DNA of 61,115 bases, from contig PAOB01000054.1 of NCBI GenBank assembly GCA_002708445.1, positions 1 to 61,115 of the forward strand, given 5' to 3'. Each line of letters opens with the position of its first letter. Within the stretch, counting starts at the first letter, position 1. The translations under genes were made by a program, and so were the position numbers. Positions 1 through 8,325 of the stretch are shown here, piece by piece. Source of the DNA: Candidatus Arcticimaribacter sp. GTDB taxonomy: Bacteria; Bacteroidota; Bacteroidia; Flavobacteriales; Flavobacteriaceae. The notes under the pieces were generated by a model. It was given only the letters and a program-made list of their open reading frames with translations. It ran no database searches and was not told where the DNA came from.

Positions 1-71
1 CCTCGGCAGGATTCAAACCTGCAACCTCTTGAGCCGTAATCAAGTGCACTATTCAGTTATGCTACGAGGCC
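1..71 (-). tRNA. tRNA-Arg (anticodon ACG), 3' end cut by window edge
   Basis: On the minus strand a tRNA cloverleaf can be folded. The 5' acceptor strand is GGCCTCG at 65-71, the D-stem is GCAT/GTGC, the anticodon stem is CTTGA/TCAAG with loop TTACGGC, and the T-arm is GCAGG-TTTGAAT-CCTGC followed by CGAGG. The three middle bases of the anticodon loop read ACG, which decodes arginine CGU and, if A34 becomes inosine, CGC and CGA. The last two acceptor bases and the discriminator base lie outside the window, so the gene is partial only because of the cut. A good promoter lies about 65 bases upstream. Confidence 0.93.
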
Positions 72-137
72 TTTTTAAAATGATGAAAGGTTGTATTATT
101 TGATTTAGAACTAAAACAATTTATCTCAAATCGTTGG

Positions 138-166
138 CAAATATAATACTTTGTTTCTGATATCAA
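138..166 (-). promoter_or_regulatory. Promoter of tRNA-Arg
   Basis: Read on the minus strand, TTG (164-166) is followed after 18 bases by TATATTTG (138-145). This matches the Bacteroidota primary sigma factor consensus (TTG near -33, TAnnTTTG near -7). Transcription would start near 130, about 60 bases before the tRNA. Confidence 0.7.
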
Positions 167-287
167 ATTAAAATAGACAAAGATATCTTGGTTGAATTTT
201 GATTAAGAAGTTTTTGATTTAGTTTTTTTTGAGTAGGCTATTTTCAAGATTATTGACGATCAATAGTTCTGTTGTAATGCAGTAGTA

Positions 288-494
288 ATGAAGTACAAAA
301 AAATTGTTGGAGGCAATAATCTATCCTATATTTGTAAAAATACTATTATTATGTTAGACAGTTTCATCTTCCAAAATGATTTACCTGATGGAGTCAAGTC
401 ATTATCTTTTAACGGTAAAACATATTCTAGAGAACAATTTTTAGCAGAACGCGAAAAGTTTTTGAATAGTAAAGTCAAAAGGAGTAAAGAATAA
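288..494 (+). CDS. Small hypothetical protein (68 aa)
   Basis: A short open frame in an otherwise empty 640-base stretch. The product is basic at its C-terminus and has no signal peptide, membrane segment or motif I can name. The middle part (FNGKTYSREQFLAEREKF) looks like an ordinary soluble protein rather than random translation, which is the main reason to keep it. A second in-frame ATG at 351 would give 47 aa. I cannot assign a family, and it could be spurious. Confidence 0.35.
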   Translation: MKYKKIVGGNNLSYICKNTIIMLDSFIFQNDLPDGVKSLSFNGKTYSREQFLAEREKFLNSKVKRSKE

Positions 495-634
495 TTTTTT
501 TTTACTTCTTAGTCATATAATTTTTTAAAGATATTTTTGAGTTAAATAAAGTTGTTAAACCTTGTGTAACCTAAAGTAGTTGTATTTGATGAATTAAATT
601 ATTTAATATATTTATAATTGATTTAACTAGTTGC

Positions 635-712
635 ATGAATATCAAACATTTCATTCAAATTGTTGTGATCGTCTTGTTAACGTTATTATTATTTATTTCC
701 TTAAAAAAGTAA
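635..712 (+). CDS. Possible 25-aa single-span membrane peptide upstream of the TPR regulator
   Basis: ATG at 635 opens a 25-codon frame ending in TAA at 710-712, one base before the ATG of the TPR/HTH gene at 714. The peptide is almost entirely one hydrophobic segment (IVVIVLLTLLLFISL) with a basic end (KK). It could be a small membrane protein, a leader peptide whose translation is coupled to the next gene, or chance. The tight stop-to-start junction argues mildly for real translation. No homologue is recalled. Confidence 0.35.
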   Translation: MNIKHFIQIVVIVLLTLLLFISLKK

Positions 713-713
713 A

Positions 714-2447
714 ATGGTTTTAAAATTTATATTGTCCATATTTCTGACATTTAATGCCAATCTATTTCAGGAAGATTTAGAACAGAAAATTTCTAGTCTC
801 AATGATTCACTCTTGCTTTACAAAAATTCTGATCCTGATAAAGCAATAGCCTTTGGGTTTGAAGTTTTGAACATAGCAGATTACAACAATCCTACCGTAA
901 AGCTTCTTTCAATTAATACGCAAGTAGGAGAAATCTTGGCCAGCAGAAATTTAGATGCTGAAGCATTGGGTTTTTACGATGAATCATTAAAACTTTTTCA
1001 GGCCATTTCAAAAGAAGAAAGAAAAGAAAAAGAAGTCAATTTACCTCCTTGGGTTTTATTGAATATTGGGAACATCTATTTCAGTAATAAAAACTTTAAA
1101 AAGGCTGAAGATTTTTACAATGATGCATTTGATAATTTTAGTTTGTATCAAAACCAAGAAGCGAAAGATTACGGATTTTCTACGGTTTATGACAATTTAG
1201 CAATGATAGAATTAACTAAAAACAATTATGAACAAGCAGAAATATTTTATTTAAAAGCCTACGAAATTCGAAAGAATAATAATAAAATAGAAGATTTGAT
1301 GTATTCAAATGTTGGATTGATGAGTTTGAATATGAAGAAAAATGACCTATTCAAAATAAATACTTATTTTTCTGAAATTCAAAAGTTATTCGATAAGGGC
1401 AAAATGAATAAAGAAAAAGATGAGCTTCCAAAAAGTTACTTGATGAGAAATTATGCATATTCTTTTACCTTGATGGGTAAATATTATCATCTTCAAAAAA
1501 ACTACCAAGTGGCCATTGATTATTACTCCAAAGCAATTGAGTTGTTGAGCAAGTTCCCTGTAGATCTTCCTGTTCTTGAATCCAACATAGCCGAGTGTTA
1601 TTTGAACTTAGATAAATTAAGTAAAGCACTATCTCTTGCTCAAAATAATCTCAGTAAAATTAAGGGAAATCTTTTTTCTAATGAAAAAAAAAGAAATTTC
1701 AAAATTCTTGAGGAAGTTTACAGTAAAAGGAAAGACTATACAAATCTGGTTAGGATTAAAGATTCATTACTCAGTCAAGCATCCATTGGTTCTGTGTATA
1801 AGATTGTTGACAAATTCAATGAATTAGAGTCGAATCTCTTGTTGACCAAAAAAAGATCTGAGCTCATTCAAAACAAAATTCTATACAACACTTATTTGTA
1901 CATTTTAATAATTGGGGCAACTATTTTATTTTTTTCATTGGTATCCTTTAGGTTGAATTTTAATCTTCAAAAAGAAAAAACAGAAAAAACTCAAAATGAA
2001 AAGAAAATGCTTGAAAATGAATTGAATCACAAGAAAATTCAATTAATAAACAAGTCAAATTACATTACCCAGCGTAATAAAAACCTTAACTACTTGCTTG
2101 ATACTATTGAAAAAAACAAACTTTCAAAAATATCTCAAGACCCTACAAAACTTATTCAGGATAAAATTAAAATGATTTTGAATTCTGAAAAAATCAACAA
2201 TCGTTTTGAACAGCAATTTGAGGAGGTGTATCCAGATTTTTTCAAGAACCTGATCTTTATTGAATCCAAACTAACACAACAAGACCTTAAGCTTTGTGCT
2301 TACCTAAAAATGAATCAAAACACACAGGAGATAGCTCAATTAACAGGTTCTTCAATACGAACTGTTGAAAGTCAAAAGTACCGTTTGAAAAAGAAGCTCT
2401 CTTTAGGGAAAAATAATAACCTAATTAATTTTCTGCACAGTATTTGA
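714..2447 (+). CDS. TPR-repeat membrane protein with C-terminal LuxR-type HTH
   Basis: The 577-aa product begins with a hydrophobic signal-like segment (residues 2-16). Tetratricopeptide-like helical repeats follow over roughly residues 30-350. One transmembrane helix lies near 390-412 (YLYILIIGATILFFSLVSF), then a charged coiled coil, and finally a helix-turn-helix near 519-562 (QEIAQLTGSSIRTVESQKYR). This order is a recurrent flavobacterial one-component regulator design: periplasmic TPR sensor, membrane anchor, cytoplasmic DNA-binding tail. Function and target genes are not known from sequence. It is preceded by a possible 25-aa peptide and followed by an unrelated exchanger gene. Confidence 0.8.
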   Translation: MVLKFILSIFLTFNANLFQEDLEQKISSLNDSLLLYKNSDPDKAIAFGFEVLNIADYNNPTVKLLSINTQVGEILASRNLDAEALGFYDESLKLFQAISKEERKEKEVNLPPWVLLNIGNIYFSNKNFKKAEDFYNDAFDNFSLYQNQEAKDYGFSTVYDNLAMIELTKNNYEQAEIFYLKAYEIRKNNNKIEDLMYSNVGLMSLNMKKNDLFKINTYFSEIQKLFDKGKMNKEKDELPKSYLMRNYAYSFTLMGKYYHLQKNYQVAIDYYSKAIELLSKFPVDLPVLESNIAECYLNLDKLSKALSLAQNNLSKIKGNLFSNEKKRNFKILEEVYSKRKDYTNLVRIKDSLLSQASIGSVYKIVDKFNELESNLLLTKKRSELIQNKILYNTYLYILIIGATILFFSLVSFRLNFNLQKEKTEKTQNEKKMLENELNHKKIQLINKSNYITQRNKNLNYLLDTIEKNKLSKISQDPTKLIQDKIKMILNSEKINNRFEQQFEEVYPDFFKNLIFIESKLTQQDLKLCAYLKMNQNTQEIAQLTGSSIRTVESQKYRLKKKLSLGKNNNLINFLHSI

Positions 2448-2623
2448 TTCAAAAAAATGCTGAAATAGTCATTAAAATTTCAGAAAACATCTATTCATGA
2501 TATTCCGATAAAATGAGATCAAATTTATTTATTACCTAACTTTTTGTGAATTTATTTAAAAGGATTTTGAGGAATACGCTCCATGATTTTATAGGATGAT
2601 GTATATTCGTGAAAATTTTAAGT

Positions 2624-3562
2624 ATGGCTTTTGTAGCGATTGTTGTTGGATTGGTGCTGTTGATAAAAGGAGGGGATTGGTTGTTAAAGTCTTCGGTCTC
2701 TCTTTCTTTAAACTTATCAATCCCAAGAGTAGTTATTGGTATGACAGTTGTGTCATTTGCTACATCGGCACCTGAACTCATTGTCAGTATTCAATCAGCC
2801 CTTTCGGGTTACCCAGACATTGCTCTTGGCAACATTGTTGGTTCTAATATTGCAAACTTAGCTTTTGTTCTTGCAGTTACCATATTGATAACTCCCATCG
2901 CAGTTCCTAAAACCTTTTTGAAAACCGACTGGCCAATGATGATGTTTGCCACTCTTTTGTTTATTGGAATGATAGCTTTTGATGGAATTATTTCCTCAAT
3001 TGAAGGTGTATTTATGTTTTTAATTTTAATAGCTTTCATCTACTACTTGTTGAAAGGGCAGAAGTTTTCAAAAGATGACATAGCCGACTCTCAAGATTTT
3101 GAATTGCTAAACTTTAGACAAACACTTCAATACATATTTGCTGGTGGTTTTGCTTTGTGGTTAGGGTCAGAAACTTTAGTTAAAGGTGCAGTATCCTTAG
3201 CATCTCTAATGGGAGTGAGTGAACGTGTTATAGGAATTTCAATAATTTCCATAGGCACAAGTATTCCCGAGCTTTCTGCTTCCATAATTGCAATTTTCAG
3301 AAAAGAAAAAGCAATTTCTTTGGGTAATCTAATTGGTTCAAACATATTTAATATCTTGGCTGTTTTGGGGATTACTTCAATGATTAAGCCAATCCAAGTA
3401 CAAGACTTGAATATTATCTCAAACGATTTGGTTTGGATGTTTTCAATTTCAATGCTCGTCCTCATAATGGTTTTAATTCCTAAGGATCAACGTTTAAATC
3501 GATTCAACGGACTAATACTCCTTGGACTCTATCTGTATTTTATCCATGACCTATTAGCATAA
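2624..3562 (+). CDS. Calcium/sodium antiporter (CaCA family, YrbG type)
   Basis: A polytopic membrane protein with the two inverted alpha-repeats of the CaCA cation exchangers: GMTVVSFATSAPELIVSI near residues 40-60 and GISIISIGTSIPELSASI in the second half. Each is followed by a GN(I/L)(V/I)GSNI motif. These acidic and Gly/Ser/Thr residues bind the transported cation. The predicted role is Na+ (or H+)-driven Ca2+ extrusion across the inner membrane. I chose ATG 2624 because homologues start right at the first helix; a GTG at 2609 would add five residues. A terminator hairpin follows the stop codon directly. Confidence 0.9.
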   Translation: MAFVAIVVGLVLLIKGGDWLLKSSVSLSLNLSIPRVVIGMTVVSFATSAPELIVSIQSALSGYPDIALGNIVGSNIANLAFVLAVTILITPIAVPKTFLKTDWPMMMFATLLFIGMIAFDGIISSIEGVFMFLILIAFIYYLLKGQKFSKDDIADSQDFELLNFRQTLQYIFAGGFALWLGSETLVKGAVSLASLMGVSERVIGISIISIGTSIPELSASIIAIFRKEKAISLGNLIGSNIFNILAVLGITSMIKPIQVQDLNIISNDLVWMFSISMLVLIMVLIPKDQRLNRFNGLILLGLYLYFIHDLLA

Positions 3563-3592
3563 AAAAAGCACCCTTTAGGAGGATGCTTTTTT
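3562..3592. terminator. Bidirectional terminator between exchanger and GSII
   Basis: AAAAAAGCA and TGCTTTTTT form an inverted repeat around a short loop. It sits just after the plus-strand exchanger and just beyond the 3' end of the minus-strand glutamine synthetase, with T-runs in both directions. Confidence 0.75.
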
Positions 3593-3613
3593 GGTTGAAT
3601 AAAAATACTTAAC

Positions 3614-4624
3614 TTATATTTGTGCAGATTTAACTGTCTTCACAATCCTTGCAGCAATTTTGTAGGGATCACCATTAGATGCTGGTCTTCGGTCTTCTAA
3701 CCAACCTTTCCAGTTATTCTCAACAGTAATAATCGGGATTCGAATAGAAGCTCCACGATCAGAAATTCCATAACTAAAGTCTGAAATGGAAGCTGTTTCA
3801 TGAAGACCTGTCAAACGTTGTTCGTTGTATTGTCCGTAAACTTCGATGTGTTCTTTAGTAACGGGTCTGAATGCTTCACAAATCTTTTCATATATTGCTT
3901 TGTCTCCGCAAGTTCTTAAAGTTGTATTAGAGAAATTAGCGTGCATTCCAGAACCATTCCAGTCTCCTTTTACAGGTTTTGGGTGGTATTCGATGTAGTA
4001 ACCGTATTGCTCAGTCAAACGATCTAAAAGATAACGTGCAACCCAGATTTCATCACCTGCTTTTTTTGCACCTTTAGCAAATAATTGAAATTCCCATTGT
4101 CCACTTGCTACTTCTTGATTGATTCCTTCGAAGTTTAGACCTGCATCAATACAAAGGTCTGCATGCTCTTCAACGAAGTCTCTTCCGTGTGTGTTTTTTC
4201 CACCAACAGAACAGTAGTACATACCTTGTGGACCTGGATATCCTCCTACAGGGAAGCCTAGAGGAAGTTGAGTTTCTTTATCCATGATGAAATACTCTTG
4301 TTCGAATCCGAACCAAAAGTCGTTGTCATCATCGTTAATCGTTGCTCTTGCATTTGATTCATGAGCACTTCCATCAGCGTTTAAAACTTCAGTCATTACT
4401 AAAAATCCGTTTCTTCGAACAGGATCTGGATAAATTGCAACAGGCTTTAGCAAGCAATCCGAAGATCCTCCTTCGGCTTGTAGTGTTGAAGAACCGTCAA
4501 ATGACCATACTGGACATTCCTCCAGAGTTCCATTAAAATCTTCAACTACTTTTGTTTTACTACGTAAATTGGAAGTAGGTTTGTAACCATCCAACCAAAT
4601 ATACTCTAATTTAGATTTGCTCAT
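3614..4624 (-). CDS. Glutamine synthetase type II (GSII, eukaryote-like)
   Basis: The 336-aa protein catalyses ATP-dependent condensation of glutamate and ammonia. It is much shorter than GSI (about 470 aa) and has the GSII hallmarks: an N-terminal beta-grasp segment (EYIWLDG, WSFDGSST), the glutamate/metal motif FGFEQEYF near residue 106, and the ATP-binding motif NGSGMHANFS near 217-226. The C-terminal part ends in SIRIP...LEDRRPASNGDPY, which carries the arginine and glutamate that shape the active site. It lies divergently from a GSIII gene, and both share a regulatory region. Bacterial GSII is known in Bacteroidota. No adenylylation-type regulation is expected for this class. Confidence 0.95.
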   Translation of the reverse strand: MSKSKLEYIWLDGYKPTSNLRSKTKVVEDFNGTLEECPVWSFDGSSTLQAEGGSSDCLLKPVAIYPDPVRRNGFLVMTEVLNADGSAHESNARATINDDDNDFWFGFEQEYFIMDKETQLPLGFPVGGYPGPQGMYYCSVGGKNTHGRDFVEEHADLCIDAGLNFEGINQEVASGQWEFQLFAKGAKKAGDEIWVARYLLDRLTEQYGYYIEYHPKPVKGDWNGSGMHANFSNTTLRTCGDKAIYEKICEAFRPVTKEHIEVYGQYNEQRLTGLHETASISDFSYGISDRGASIRIPIITVENNWKGWLEDRRPASNGDPYKIAARIVKTVKSAQI

Positions 4625-4649
4625 AATTATATTTTTTACTTAATGAATA

Positions 4650-4657
4650 CAAATTTA
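4650..4657 (-). promoter_or_regulatory. -7 box of GSII promoter
   Basis: The minus strand reads TAAATTTG, a perfect TAnnTTTG, with a start point expected near 4644, about 20 bases before the ATG. No TTG sits at the usual -33 spacing. Instead a TACCCC element (4687-4692) lies 30 bases upstream, suggesting an activator-dependent promoter. Confidence 0.6.
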
Positions 4658-4670
4658 ATTTTTTTGACAG

Positions 4671-4697
4671 TAGGGTTCTTTTTTATGGGGTATAAAT
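4671..4697 (-). promoter_or_regulatory. Putative nitrogen-regulon operator, site A
   Basis: The minus strand reads TATACCCCATAAAAAAG, i.e. TACCCC, two bases, then an A-tract. The same core occurs at 4726-4750 and at two places upstream of glnK-amt (18669-18690 and 18766-18790). The core begins 30 bases upstream of the GSII -7 box. The binding protein is unknown; this is inferred from the shared sequence. Confidence 0.45.
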
Positions 4698-4725
4698 CTT
4701 AACATAGTTATTAACTTTTATTAAT

Positions 4726-4750
4726 AACCTATTTTTTAGGGGGGTAAATT
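4726..4750 (-). promoter_or_regulatory. Putative nitrogen-regulon operator, site B
   Basis: The minus strand reads TACCCCCCTAAAAAATAGG, which matches the glnK upstream site C at 16 of 19 positions by eye. It is partly palindromic (CCTA...TAGG). It lies between the GSII and GSIII promoters, about 55 bases upstream of the GSIII -7 box. Confidence 0.45.
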
Positions 4751-4801
4751 AAATTTTACGTAAAAATTGCATTGAAATTACCTCAGATTTTAAAAAATAA
4801 A

Positions 4802-4809
4802 TACCTTTG
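4802..4809 (+). promoter_or_regulatory. -7 box of GSIII promoter
   Basis: TACCTTTG is a perfect TAnnTTTG match, 26 bases before the GSIII ATG. A TTG at 4772-4774 is 27 bases away, longer than normal spacing, so a helper protein may be needed here too. Confidence 0.6.
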
Positions 4810-4835
4810 AACTAACATTTTTAACAACCCAAACA

Positions 4836-7022
4836 ATGAATTCAATCCGATTCAAAGCCTTAAATAAATTAGTAAATAGAAAAGCAAATATCACAGACAC
4901 GGATCATTCAGTCGCTCCCCAATTTGCTAAAAATGTTTTTAATGACATAGTACTGCAACGTTCTCTCAATCAACAAGCCTACGATGAGGTTTCCAAGGCA
5001 ATTTTTAAGGGAACAAAAATATCAAGATCTCTAGCAGATCAGATTGCTGCTGCCATGAAATCTTGGGCGCGTTCTAAAAATGTCACACATTACACACACT
5101 GGTTTCAACCTCTAACTGGAGCAACAGCAGAAAAACATGAATCCTTTTTTGATTTATCTGATAATTCAGAGGCCATTGAGCGTTTTGATGGAAGTCAATT
5201 GGTGCAGCAAGATCCCGATGCTTCTAGCTTTCCCAGTGGTGGAATCAGAAACACCTTTGAAGCAAGAGGATACACTGCTTGGGACCCAACTTCTCCTGCT
5301 TTTATTTATGGAAAAACACTTTGTATTCCAACGATTTTTGTCTCATACACAGGAGAGGCGTTGGATTACAAAACACCCCTTTTGCGATCTACCTCTGCTC
5401 TAGATAAAGCAGCTACAGATATTGCAAAGTTTTTTGATAAAAACACCCTAAAAGTATCTGCAACCTTGGGATGGGAACAAGAATACTTTTTGGTAGATCG
5501 AACTCTTGCAGCTTCTCGTCCTGATTTGATTTTGACTGGCAGAACCTTGATGGGGCACGAGTCATCCAAAGGACAACAATTAAATGATCATTATTTTGGT
5601 TCAATTCCTCCGCGAGTATTATCATTTATGCAAGAATTGGAACACCAGAGCTTGGTTTTGGGAATACCTGTAAAAACTCGACACAACGAAGTTGCTCCAG
5701 CACAATTTGAATTGGCACCAATTTATGAAGAAGTCAATTTATCAATAGACCACAATGCGCTTCTTACAGATTTGATGAACAAGATTGCAGAGAAACATAA
5801 TTTTACCGTTCTTCTTCACGAAAAACCTTTTTCTGGAATCAACGGATCAGGAAAACACAACAATTGGTCGCTTAAAACCAATACTGGAATTAATTTACTC
5901 AGCCCCGGTAAAACTCCAATGAATAATTTACAATTCCTGACCTTTTTTATTAACACCATTGCTGCTGTTATGAAACACGAATCTTTACTTCGAGCAAGTA
6001 TCGTATCTGCGAGTAATGAATTGCGTTTGGGAACCGATGAAGCTCCACTTCCAATAATTTCTGTTTTTATTGGAGAACAACTTACCGATGTTCTCAACAA
6101 TTTAGAACAAGTTTCGAAAGGGAAATTATCCCCAAAAGAGAAAACAGATTTAAAACTCAATGTAATTGGAAAAATTCCAGAAATATTACTTGACAACACA
6201 GATCGAAATAGAACCTCTCCTTTTGCTTTTACTGGTAACAAATTTGAGTTTAGAGCTGTGGGGTCAAGAACAAATTGTGCTAAGCCGATGACGGTTTTAA
6301 ATTCAATTGTTGCTGAACAATTGATTGATTTCAAGAAAAAAGTAGATGTACATCTTCAAAATCCAAAGATGAAAAAAGATGATGCTATTTTTAATGAGTT
6401 ACGGGATTCCATTAAATACATACGAACCATTCTTTTTGAAGGAGATGGATACAGTGATTCGTGGATAAAACAAGCTAAAAAAAGAGGTTTAAGCCCCTTA
6501 ACATCCACACCAGATGCCCTTTTGGAGTACAGTTCTAAAAAAAGTGTTGAGTTATTCAAAAATTTAAATGTATTCAGTAAAAGAGAACTTGATGCACGGA
6601 TAGAAATAGATCTACAGCAATACATTCTTACCCTACAAATAGAAGGCAGAACCCTAGGAGATATTGCTCGAAATCACATCATTCCAACAGCAATTCAATA
6701 TCAAAATACATTGATTGACAACGTAAAAGGGCTTAAAGAAATTTACTGCTCTAGTTTTGAGAAGTATGCAAAAGAACAAATGCTGTTGATTGAACGTATT
6801 TCAGGGCATATTGAGCAAATCAATACTGGGGTAAGCGATATGATTGCCGAACGCAAGAAATCAAACCAAATTAAAGACAATTCTGATAAAGCAAACGCCT
6901 ATCATACTCAAGTAAAGCCTTATTTCGATTCCATCCGATATCATTGTGATAAACTTGAACTCTTAGTTGATAATTCTAAATGGCCTTTGGCAAAATACAG
7001 AGAACTCCTTTTTTCACGTTAG
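4836..7022 (+). CDS. glnN: Glutamine synthetase type III
   Basis: At 728 aa this is the large GSIII class of glutamine synthetase, typical of Bacteroidota and some cyanobacteria. Visible signatures are the N-terminal GSIII region (THYTHWFQPLTG, near 90), the glutamate/metal motif GWEQEYFLVDR near residue 211, NEVAPAQFELAPIYEE near 290, and the ATP motif GSGKHNNWS near 337. A long C-terminal helical extension is specific to this class. It makes glutamine from glutamate, ammonia and ATP as a dodecamer of large subunits. It is transcribed away from GSII across a shared 211-base region with candidate operator sites. The start is supported by the promoter 26 bases upstream. Confidence 0.97.
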   Translation: MNSIRFKALNKLVNRKANITDTDHSVAPQFAKNVFNDIVLQRSLNQQAYDEVSKAIFKGTKISRSLADQIAAAMKSWARSKNVTHYTHWFQPLTGATAEKHESFFDLSDNSEAIERFDGSQLVQQDPDASSFPSGGIRNTFEARGYTAWDPTSPAFIYGKTLCIPTIFVSYTGEALDYKTPLLRSTSALDKAATDIAKFFDKNTLKVSATLGWEQEYFLVDRTLAASRPDLILTGRTLMGHESSKGQQLNDHYFGSIPPRVLSFMQELEHQSLVLGIPVKTRHNEVAPAQFELAPIYEEVNLSIDHNALLTDLMNKIAEKHNFTVLLHEKPFSGINGSGKHNNWSLKTNTGINLLSPGKTPMNNLQFLTFFINTIAAVMKHESLLRASIVSASNELRLGTDEAPLPIISVFIGEQLTDVLNNLEQVSKGKLSPKEKTDLKLNVIGKIPEILLDNTDRNRTSPFAFTGNKFEFRAVGSRTNCAKPMTVLNSIVAEQLIDFKKKVDVHLQNPKMKKDDAIFNELRDSIKYIRTILFEGDGYSDSWIKQAKKRGLSPLTSTPDALLEYSSKKSVELFKNLNVFSKRELDARIEIDLQQYILTLQIEGRTLGDIARNHIIPTAIQYQNTLIDNVKGLKEIYCSSFEKYAKEQMLLIERISGHIEQINTGVSDMIAERKKSNQIKDNSDKANAYHTQVKPYFDSIRYHCDKLELLVDNSKWPLAKYRELLFSR

Positions 7023-7085
7023 TAAATTCCTCTTTCAAAAAAATAGAACCCAGAATTAGCTTTAGGTAAAGGAAATAAATTGATG

Positions 7086-7093
7086 TATTTTTG
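7086..7093 (+). promoter_or_regulatory. -7 box of the PurM-like gene
   Basis: TATTTTTG matches TAnnTTTG and ends 18 bases before the ATG at 7112. No well-spaced -33 TTG was found. Confidence 0.45.
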
Positions 7094-7111
7094 TAGTAAA
7101 TAAAAGCTAGA

Positions 7112-8293
7112 ATGAGTAAAACCTCCAGTGATCGTTATCGTCTTCGTGGCGTTTCTGCCCAAAAAGAAGATGTTCACAATGCCATTAAGAATATTAATAA
7201 AGGTCTTTTTCCCAAAGCTTTTTGTAAAATAGTTCCAGATCATTTGACTGGGAGTGAAGATCACTGCATTGTGATGCATGCCGATGGAGCAGGAACCAAA
7301 TCTTCTTTGGCTTATGCTTATTGGAAAGAAACTGGGGATTTATCTGTTTGGAAGGGAGTGGCACAGGATGCACTGATCATGAATATTGATGATTTACTTT
7401 GTGTAGGAGCTTCGCAAAACATATTGTTGTCATCCACCATTGGTAGAAATAAAAACAGAATTCCTGGAGAAGTGATAGCAGCCATCATCAACGGTACAGA
7501 GGAATTAATCGAAGAATTGAAAGATTATGGGGTATCCATTCACAGTACAGGAGGTGAAACTGCAGATGTAGGTGATTTGGTACAAACCATTATTGTTGAT
7601 TCTACGGTAACTGCTCGTATGAATAGATCGGATGTTGTTGATAATGCCAAAATTCAAGCCGGTGATGTTATTGTTGGTTTGGCATCCTTTGGTCAAGCGA
7701 CTTATGAAAAAGAATACAATGGAGGAATGGGAAGTAACGGTCTCACTTCAGCTCGACATGATGTATTTAATAAAAACTTAAAAGCTAAATACCCAGAAAC
7801 TTTTGATCTAAGTGTACCCGAAAATCTAATCTATTCTGGATCCAAAAACTTGACAGATGCTGTTCCAGGTAGTCCTTTGGATGCTGGTAAACTTGTGCTC
7901 TCGCCAACTCGAACTTATGCTCCTATCATACAGGAGATATTGAATACCGTTGACCGAAAACTTCTTCACGGAATGGTGCATTGTAGTGGCGGTGCACAAA
8001 CAAAGATTTTACATTTTGTGGATGCTTTACACATCATCAAAGACAACTTATTTGAAACTCCACCTTTGTTCAAAATGATACAAAGTGAATCCGGAACTTC
8101 ATGGAAAGAAATGTACGAGGTGTTCAATATGGGTCACAGAATGGAGCTTTATGTAGCTCCCGAATTAGCCGAACAAATCATTAAAATTTCGGAGTCTTTC
8201 AAAGTGTCGGCTCAGGTAGTGGGAAGAGTTGAAAAGTCCAACCAAAAGGAATTGACAATAAAAGGGCCTCACAAAAAATTCCAATATTCATAG
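7112..8293 (+). CDS. purM: Phosphoribosylformylglycinamidine cyclo-ligase (AIR synthase, PurM family)
   Basis: The 393-aa product belongs to the AIR synthase/PurM ATP-dependent fold. Supporting motifs are HADGAGTKSSLAY near residue 54, an acidic MNIDDLLCVGA segment near 90, STGGETADVGD near 148 (the PurM hallmark GGETAEMP region), and a Gly-rich HCSGGAQTK near 293 in the C-terminal domain. PurM closes the imidazole ring in purine synthesis. The sequence is longer and more diverged than the roughly 345-aa proteobacterial enzyme, as is usual in Bacteroidota. A purine role is therefore likely but rests on family resemblance. It stands alone between GSIII and an envelope operon, with its own promoter box. 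Confidence 0.85.
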   Translation: MSKTSSDRYRLRGVSAQKEDVHNAIKNINKGLFPKAFCKIVPDHLTGSEDHCIVMHADGAGTKSSLAYAYWKETGDLSVWKGVAQDALIMNIDDLLCVGASQNILLSSTIGRNKNRIPGEVIAAIINGTEELIEELKDYGVSIHSTGGETADVGDLVQTIIVDSTVTARMNRSDVVDNAKIQAGDVIVGLASFGQATYEKEYNGGMGSNGLTSARHDVFNKNLKAKYPETFDLSVPENLIYSGSKNLTDAVPGSPLDAGKLVLSPTRTYAPIIQEILNTVDRKLLHGMVHCSGGAQTKILHFVDALHIIKDNLFETPPLFKMIQSESGTSWKEMYEVFNMGHRMELYVAPELAEQIIKISESFKVSAQVVGRVEKSNQKELTIKGPHKKFQYS

Positions 8294-8325
8294 ATGTTTT
8301 GACATAATTTTTCATAATTTTAAGT

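Noticed and set aside
1-71. tRNA-Arg as an integration site for a mobile element
   Set aside because: No integrase, direct repeat of the tRNA end or shift in gene content was seen next to it within the window.
2460-2483. Hairpin CTGAAAT / ATTTCAG after the TPR regulator
   Set aside because: The stem is short, the loop is 10 bases and no T-run follows, so it is not a convincing terminator.
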